The notes beneath the pieces were generated by a model, which saw only the letters and a program-made list of their open reading frames with translations, did not search any database and had not been told where the DNA came from. A program made the position numbers and the translations under genes. From NCBI GenBank assembly GCA_049317645.1, contig JBMOHV010000060.1, positions 1 to 10,068 of the forward strand: a stretch of 10,068 bases of DNA, given 5' to 3'. Source of the DNA: SYHX01 sp049317645 (GTDB lineage: Bacteria > Bacteroidota > Bacteroidia > UBA7662). Shown here in pieces: positions 6,143 to 10,068 of the stretch. The first letter of the stretch is position 1, and every line of letters starts with the position of its first letter.

Positions 6143-6952
6143 CTAAGTGCGGTGAACCATTCCACTGCCCGCCTGGGCCTTGGGCATCACCAAAATATCG
6201 GCGATTTGGACATGGTCCGGACGGGTCGCCATAAACCCGATGACTTCGGCCACATCCTCGGCATGCAGTGGCTCCAGCCCGTCGTAAACACTTCTCGCGC
6301 GCTCTGCATCGCCTTTGAAGCGAACCAGCGAAAATTCCGTGTCCACCATGCCAGGGGAAACGGTTCCCACTTTGACCCCAAACGGTAACAATTCCTGACG
6401 CATGGTCTTGGCAAGGGCCTCCACCCCAAACTTGGAAGCGCAATAAACCCCGCCGCCGGGATAGGTTTCTTTGCCAGCGGTGGAGCTGACATGCAGAACT
6501 TGACCGCGTCCGGCCTTTTTCATGTCCGGAACGACCACCCGTGTCACGTTGATCAAGCCCTTGAGATTGGTATCCAAGACCCGGTCCACATCCTCAGGGT
6601 CCGAATCGTGCACGGCGTTGAGGCCCTGGGACAATCCGGCATTGTTTAACAAAAGCTGGACGGGTTTCCAGGCCTCGGGCAACAAACGGTACGCCGATTC
6701 AACCGAAGCTCGGTCCCGCACATCCACCTCTGCAATGACAATACCGGCACCGGTTCCGGTTCCGGCGGCCCGATGATCTTGTTCCAAATGCCCTTTCAAT
6801 TCCTCCAGCCGGTCGATTCGCCGGGCCCATAGGACCAGATTCCAGCCCCTTTCCCAAAACCAACGCGCGGTGGCCTGGCCAATACCAGAACTCGCACCGG
6901 TTAGGAGGGCCGTTGGCCTGGACGATGAATCGAATTGAAAATCAGTTGGCAA
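6143..6952 (-). CDS. Short-chain dehydrogenase/reductase, YdfG-like (NADP-dependent 3-hydroxy acid dehydrogenase type)
   Basis: A 269-residue classical SDR. It has the cofactor motif TGASSGIG (18-25), followed by a basic ARR (43-45) that suggests NADP(H), then NNAG (103-106) and the catalytic tetrad N129, S157, Y170 and K174 (YCASK). The C-terminal half follows E. coli YdfG closely: PGMVDTEFSLVRFKGD (200-215), a VYDGLEPLHAEDVAE block, and a final MVHR. YdfG oxidises L-allo-threonine and related 3-hydroxy acids; the substrate here is not proven. A Gly/Thr/Ala-rich insertion (61-70) comes from CCGGTT repeats in the DNA. The start is TTG 6952: there is no in-frame ATG before residue 144, and upstream the same frame runs 42 bases to the porT stop. 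It is the last gene of a probable menG-porT-SDR operon; a link to PorT function is not implied. Confidence 0.9.
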   Translation of the reverse strand: MPTDFQFDSSSRPTALLTGASSGIGQATARWFWERGWNLVLWARRIDRLEELKGHLEQDHRAAGTGTGAGIVIAEVDVRDRASVESAYRLLPEAWKPVQLLLNNAGLSQGLNAVHDSDPEDVDRVLDTNLKGLINVTRVVVPDMKKAGRGQVLHVSSTAGKETYPGGGVYCASKFGVEALAKTMRQELLPFGVKVGTVSPGMVDTEFSLVRFKGDAERARSVYDGLEPLHAEDVAEVIGFMATRPDHVQIADILVMPKAQAGSGMVHRT

Positions 6953-6994
6953 AACCTGGGGGGTTAACGAAAGTCTAACAGAAGCGCCGGCCCC

Positions 6995-7702
6995 TTATTC
7001 AAACGTGAAGGATACAATCCATGTCCTGGAGCGCAGACTCTGGATGAAATTAGCGTACACATGTTGTTCCGGCACCATCACATTTCGCAATCCGTTGGCC
7101 ACCTTGATTTCGGGGGATAACTTGAAATACTGCAAGTAGAGGTCCAGCCCCACCCCGGTTTCAACCGAATAATCCATGCGACGCAGCTTGACGCGGTCCA
7201 CATCGTCCACGACTTTTTCTTGGGAGGCCATATCAATGCTGGCTTTGATCCCTCCCAAAACATAGACGCGGTAATCCTTCATGCGCTTGGACCGGAATTT
7301 GAGGGTCAAAGGCAGGTCCACATTCGCCATTTGGACGGATTTTTTGACCGGTAGGCTTTGGTTGGCAAAATCAAATAGGAAATTGCGCTGCGAAAACATC
7401 AAAGTCGGCGTAAACCGAAGCGCCAGGTATTCGTGCAATCGGGCATCCGATACAATGCCCAACTGAAAGCCCGGACCAAAAACCGGGGATACATAATTGA
7501 GGTTGGTCAGGCCGGGAAGGGTTAACGAATCTTTGAGCAGGAGGTGATGGCTGCTGCGATTGATGCCCACATGGAATCCAAAGTGAAAGGCCTTGGTATC
7601 GTAATAGGCATTGTTTTGGGCAAGGGCCGATGGAACGCAGAACCACCCCCCGGCCACCACCAAGCCCAAGCCAAGCCAAAAGGCCCTCAACGCGGTTCTC
7701 AT
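6995..7702 (-). CDS. porT: Type IX secretion / gliding motility outer-membrane protein PorT (SprT)
   Basis: PorT is a Bacteroidetes outer-membrane beta-barrel protein needed for type IX secretion of proteases, adhesins and gliding proteins. The 235-residue product has an N-terminal signal peptide (basic start, hydrophobic 8-24, ALA|Q cleavage likely after residue 28). The mature part alternates short amphipathic beta-strands, for example FHFGFHVGINRS (39-50), GPGFQLGIVSD (76-86), YLALRFTPTLMFSQR (92-106), VDLPLTLKF (128-136) and YRVYVLGGIKASIDM (144-158), and ends in a strand with a near-terminal aromatic (WIVSFTFE). Residues YSVETGVGLDLYLQYFKLSPEIK (178-200) are typical of PorT. Its ATG overlaps the menG stop in an ATGA, so translation is probably coupled; porT beside ubiE/menG is, from memory, a recurrent Bacteroidetes arrangement. 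A cysteine at 22 lies inside the signal peptide but is not a convincing lipobox. Confidence 0.88.
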   Translation of the reverse strand: MRTALRAFWLGLGLVVAGGWFCVPSALAQNNAYYDTKAFHFGFHVGINRSSHHLLLKDSLTLPGLTNLNYVSPVFGPGFQLGIVSDARLHEYLALRFTPTLMFSQRNFLFDFANQSLPVKKSVQMANVDLPLTLKFRSKRMKDYRVYVLGGIKASIDMASQEKVVDDVDRVKLRRMDYSVETGVGLDLYLQYFKLSPEIKVANGLRNVMVPEQHVYANFIQSLRSRTWIVSFTFE

Positions 7703-8463
7703 CCTTTGCGTGCGATATAAACGGAACTAATGCCCATGCTGAGCCGACGTTGACCCAGGGGCTGAAGGCCTGCCCGCTGAAGGCGCTCTTCGAAGGCATC
7801 GCCTTCGGGGAAAACCTGTACAGAAGCCGGCAAATAGGCGTAGGCTGCCCTGTCTTTGGATAGCCACCCCCCAAGGGCGGGCATCAAGGATCGTGAATAA
7901 AGATTCATGAGGCCTTTGACCAAAGGCGATGTAGGCCTGGAAAATTCAAGGACCATCAAATGCCCCCCGGGCCGTAGCACCCTTTGGAGTTCACCCAGAC
8001 CCTTGTCCAGATTTTCAAAATTCCTTACACCAAAAGCCACCGTCACTGCGTCAAAAGAACCATCCTCAAAGGGAAGGTTTTCGGCATCGGCTTGATCGAG
8101 GCGAACCCGGGGATGTAGTCCGTTTCGCACTACTTTTTGGCGGCCAACCTCCAACATGCCCTCCGATATGTCGACGCCGATGACCTCGGCCTGCGGAAGA
8201 TCTGCAGCCAGGGCCAAGGCCAAGTCGGCCGTGCCGGTCGCGACGTCCAAAACCCGACCGGGGATACCCCGCTCTCGGAGCATACGCAGAGCCACACGCC
8301 GCCAATGGGTATCAATCCCCATGGACAGCAAACGGTTCAGCAAGTCGTAGCGTCCCGATATCCCATCAAACATTCGGGCGACCTGATCCTTTTTGGAATC
8401 CAAGCCTTCGCCGTAGGGCTTGATGGAGATGGATGTTGAATTGGATTCGGTTTTTGGGGTCAT
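7699..8463 (-). CDS. menG: Demethylmenaquinone methyltransferase (UbiE/MenG)
   Basis: A SAM-dependent C-methyltransferase that converts demethylmenaquinone to menaquinone, the last step of the pathway in Bacteroidetes, which normally use menaquinone only. The 254-residue product carries UbiE signature 1 in the form FDGISGRYDLLNRLLS (32-47), with the following H53 and W54. The SAM-binding motif I is VLDVATGTAD (71-80), and GVDIS (96-100) supplies the acidic residue for ribose. AFGVRNFENLDKGL (143-156) and RVLRPGGHLMVLEFS (161-175) are the second signature region. The first about 25 residues are a variable Ser/Thr/Lys-rich tail. ATG 8463 has a GAAGGA ribosome-binding sequence six bases upstream and an exact -7 box further up. 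The stop overlaps the porT start by four bases, so it heads the menG-porT-SDR unit. Divergent engB starts 65 bases away. Confidence 0.95.
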   Translation of the reverse strand: MTPKTESNSTSISIKPYGEGLDSKKDQVARMFDGISGRYDLLNRLLSMGIDTHWRRVALRMLRERGIPGRVLDVATGTADLALALAADLPQAEVIGVDISEGMLEVGRQKVVRNGLHPRVRLDQADAENLPFEDGSFDAVTVAFGVRNFENLDKGLGELQRVLRPGGHLMVLEFSRPTSPLVKGLMNLYSRSLMPALGGWLSKDRAAYAYLPASVQVFPEGDAFEERLQRAGLQPLGQRRLSMGISSVYIARKG

Positions 8464-8469
8464 GGCTTA

Positions 8470-8475
8470 TCCTTC
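8470..8475 (-). promoter_or_regulatory. Ribosome-binding site for menG
   Basis: GAAGGA on the minus strand, six bases from ATG 8463. It supports this start. Divergent engB has no comparable sequence in the same gap. Confidence 0.45.
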
Positions 8476-8489
8476 AAACGAAGGGAGGG

Positions 8490-8497
8490 CAAAGATA
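8490..8497 (-). promoter_or_regulatory. Bacteroidetes -7 box (TATCTTTG) for menG-porT-SDR
   Basis: An exact TAnnTTTG match on the minus strand, identical to the dcd box. The predicted transcript start is near 8484, giving a leader of about 20 bases with room for the GAAGGA site. No clear -33 TTTG is present. Confidence 0.5.
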
Positions 8498-8515
8498 GTT
8501 CACAACAATCAGGCA

Positions 8516-8523
8516 TACTTTTG
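8516..8523 (+). promoter_or_regulatory. Bacteroidetes -7 box (TACTTTTG) for engB
   Basis: An exact TAnnTTTG match ending five bases before the engB ATG. If used, transcription would begin at or within a base or two of the start codon, so the mRNA would be leaderless. It is 18 bases from the oppositely oriented menG box; both share one 65-base gap. Confidence 0.5.
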
Positions 8524-8528
8524 GGCCT

Positions 8529-9170
8529 ATGAACCCAAAAACACCGGATGACATTCCCGTCAAGGCCTCCTACCTCTCCAGCGGAGTGCGCATGGATCAA
8601 CTTCCGGCGGCCGATCGTCCCGAATTTGCCCTGATAGGCCGCTCCAATGTCGGCAAATCCTCCCTGATTAATCGTTTGGCCCATCACCAGGGTCTGGCCA
8701 AAAGTTCGGCCAGCCCCGGCAAAACCCGCCTTATCAACCATTTTCTTTTTGAAATCCCCCCGTCCATCTCGATGTACTTGGTGGACCTACCGGGGTATGG
8801 CTATGCTCGGGCCTCCAAAAAAGAAATTGAGGCGTGGAATGTGATGATGAAACGCTACCTCCGCGAACGCCCCAACTTGGTCTGCGTTCTTCAGTTAATT
8901 GACAGTCGCCTGAGTCCCCAAAAGGCGGATTTGGATTTTGCGAATCAAATGGGCGAATGGGGCCTACCCTTGGTCTTGGTTTTTACCAAAACCGACAAAG
9001 ACTCCATGGTCCAAGCCAGCCGTAACGCGGACCTCTACGGCAAAGCCATGTTGGAAACCTGGGAAAGCCTCCCTCCTACCTTCATGAGTTCCGCCACCAA
9101 CGGCCGAGGGCGCAACGAAATTCTAAAATTCCTGATGGATTGCAGCAAACAGTGGGCCCAACAAGGTTAG
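8529..9170 (+). CDS. engB: Ribosome biogenesis GTP-binding protein EngB (YihA/YsxC)
   Basis: An essential small GTPase needed for late assembly of the 50S ribosomal subunit. The 213-residue product has all G motifs: G1 GRSNVGKS (37-44), G2 threonine T66 within the SPGKTR block, G3 DLPGYG (86-91), G4 TKTD (153-156) and G5 SSA (187-189), followed by a helix ending at the C-terminus. Length matches the family. The leading residues (KASYLSSGVRMDQLP, 12-26) match the usual EngB N-terminus, which supports ATG 8529. No Shine-Dalgarno precedes it and a -7 box lies five bases upstream, suggesting leaderless translation. It diverges from menG. The stop (TAG) shares bases with the stop (TAA) of the convergent gene: the four bases TTAG at 9167-9170 serve both strands. 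Confidence 0.95.
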   Translation: MNPKTPDDIPVKASYLSSGVRMDQLPAADRPEFALIGRSNVGKSSLINRLAHHQGLAKSSASPGKTRLINHFLFEIPPSISMYLVDLPGYGYARASKKEIEAWNVMMKRYLRERPNLVCVLQLIDSRLSPQKADLDFANQMGEWGLPLVLVFTKTDKDSMVQASRNADLYGKAMLETWESLPPTFMSSATNGRGRNEILKFLMDCSKQWAQQG

Positions 9171-10068
9171 GGCGCCAAGCGAGCCGGAATCGGCCCCATG
9201 GTACGACGCAGCACTTGGGGATTCAGTCCGAGGCGAGTTTGCGTTAGTTCCAAATAAGCAACCACCGGCGCCGGGTTGACGCCTTGAATGCGGCCATCCT
9301 CGCATTCGTTTTCCAGGATTCCGGATTCCAACAAGCGACCGTCCAAACCGCGCAAAACCCAGGCCCACCGGCCTTCACGTCCATTCTCTGGGACCTTGAC
9401 CGACCAAGAACCCGGACTCCACGGATCGCATACCAAACGCCAATCTCCGGCCCCCTGTCCAACCGACGCATCCTGGGTTGGGTCTTGGACGGACGAAGGA
9501 ATGGTCGGCCCCACCGCCAATTTGAGAACCACGGGTAGGTGGTCCGAAATATCGTAGAGCGCGTTGGCGACCGAAAGCGGAACCGACGCGTTAAACGTGC
9601 CATTCACATTCCCGTTAAAGCGGTTCCCGTCGTTGCCCAAAATCCGAAAAGAGGCCGGGACATAACGCAGGCCTGCACTATCCCCCATCACAAAATCATT
9701 CACCAAAATATGGTCGTACCGATCATCCAACCCCCCACCGCTGGCACAGCCATTGGAGGTGGTTCGAGGCGATTGGGTATGCCACAAGGCAAAGCTGGAA
9801 TTATTGCTCCAAGAACCAAGCCGGGAGACCGGGTCCTTGAGTTGATGATTCGGCACAGAACCCGCGTTTAGGAGGCTGTCAAAGGCCGGTTCCGTGGATG
9901 CGCTCACATTCAAATCCCCCATGACCAAGAGGTTCCCTCGAAGTCCGGTGGATCTCCAATGTTGAACCAAACTTCCGGCCTCCTGACCTCTTTGAGCAAT
10001 ATCCGATGCAGTCCCCCCTGCCTTGAGGTGACCAACCGCCACATAAAGCCAGACGGTATCGTTGTTGG
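9167..10068 (-). CDS. Endonuclease/exonuclease/phosphatase family protein with C-terminal appendage (partial, 5' end beyond the window)
   Basis: Only the last 299 residues are present; the frame is open through the right edge. Numbering from the edge, VAVGHLKAG (9-17) contains a conserved His, VMGDLNVSAST (47-57) holds the catalytic Asp-Leu-Asn, DDRYDHILVND (113-123) is the substrate-side block and SDHLPVVLKL (172-181) ends with the catalytic Asp-His pair. Together these are the metal-dependent EEP (DNase I/exonuclease III/phosphodiesterase) fold. The RILGNDGNRFNGNVN and VPLSVANAL spacing resembles predicted extracellular EEP proteins of Bacteroidetes. About 115 residues follow the catalytic domain. 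They contain WRLVCDPWSPGSWSVKV, then LDGRLLESG, then AYLELTQT and an RR near the end, a layout like a degraded T9SS C-terminal sorting domain. Nuclease versus phosphatase cannot be decided, and no signal peptide can be checked because the N-terminus is missing. It converges on engB with overlapping stops. Confidence 0.82.
   Translation of the reverse strand, partial: NNDTVWLYVAVGHLKAGGTASDIAQRGQEAGSLVQHWRSTGLRGNLLVMGDLNVSASTEPAFDSLLNAGSVPNHQLKDPVSRLGSWSNNSSFALWHTQSPRTTSNGCASGGGLDDRYDHILVNDFVMGDSAGLRYVPASFRILGNDGNRFNGNVNGTFNASVPLSVANALYDISDHLPVVLKLAVGPTIPSSVQDPTQDASVGQGAGDWRLVCDPWSPGSWSVKVPENGREGRWAWVLRGLDGRLLESGILENECEDGRIQGVNPAPVVAYLELTQTRLGLNPQVLRRTMGPIPARLAP

Noticed and set aside
6096..6150. 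Possible terminator hairpins between dcd and the SDR gene (AACCTTCGGCGGTT near 6125 and GCACTAAGTGC at 6140-6150)
   Set aside because: Stems are only about four base pairs with no following T-run, so they are not supportable as intrinsic terminators.
6745..6775. CCGGTT short tandem repeat in the SDR gene
   Set aside because: Only two to three imperfect copies, encoding a small Gly/Thr loop; too little to call a repeat element.
7371..7874. 167-residue minus-strand open frame across the porT/menG junction
   Set aside because: It overlaps two clearly identified genes in another frame and shows no domain.
1..10068. Search for a defence, toxin-antitoxin, CRISPR or mobile system
   Set aside because: Nearly all genes belong to core metabolic or housekeeping families; no transposase, integrase, tRNA-associated repeat or array was seen on either strand.

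Overview
The window reads as a chromosomal stretch of a Bacteroidetes (Bacteroidota) bacterium with a fairly GC-rich genome. The main evidence is lineage-restricted content: a PorT/SprT type IX secretion (T9SS) outer-membrane protein, a TIGR02757-family protein, a Bacteroidetes-type dCTP deaminase, and exact TAnnTTTG boxes (the Bacteroidetes -7 promoter element) in the divergent gaps. I see no tRNA, rRNA, CRISPR array, insertion sequence or phage gene. It looks like compact core genome, not a mobile island.

Layout, left to right. (1) The 5' end of mnmE (tRNA-modification GTPase) runs off the left edge on the minus strand, with no ATG. (2) A 135-residue plus-strand gene resembles only the N-terminal half of phosphate acetyl/butyryltransferases. 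It overlaps convergently with (3) a minus-strand pair, a cystathionine gamma-synthase/lyase-type PLP enzyme followed 11 bases later by a TIGR02757 protein. (4) dnaG (DNA primase) diverges from that pair and ends one base from (5) a convergent 4'-phosphopantetheinyl transferase gene. (6) dcd (dCTP deaminase) diverges from the transferase. (7) A minus-strand run of menG/ubiE, porT and a YdfG-like short-chain dehydrogenase is probably one operon. (8) engB (ribosome-assembly GTPase) diverges from menG. Its stop codon overlaps that of (9) a convergent endonuclease/exonuclease/phosphatase-family gene that runs off the right edge and carries a C-terminal appendage that may be a degenerate T9SS sorting domain.

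Functionally the block is mostly housekeeping: replication priming and dCTP/dUTP supply (dnaG, dcd), tRNA modification and ribosome assembly (mnmE, engB), menaquinone synthesis (menG), sulfur amino acid metabolism (the PLP enzyme), carrier-protein activation (the PPTase), and protein export and gliding (porT). Several starts needed correction: dnaG most likely begins at a GTG, the SDR gene and mnmE at TTG, and the PLP enzyme, TIGR02757, PPTase and dcd genes at internal ATGs. I found no convincing new multi-gene system. The best leads are the orphan half-domain gene, the possible degenerate sorting domain, a probable leaderless engB transcript, and an AT-rich patch inside the PPTase gene.
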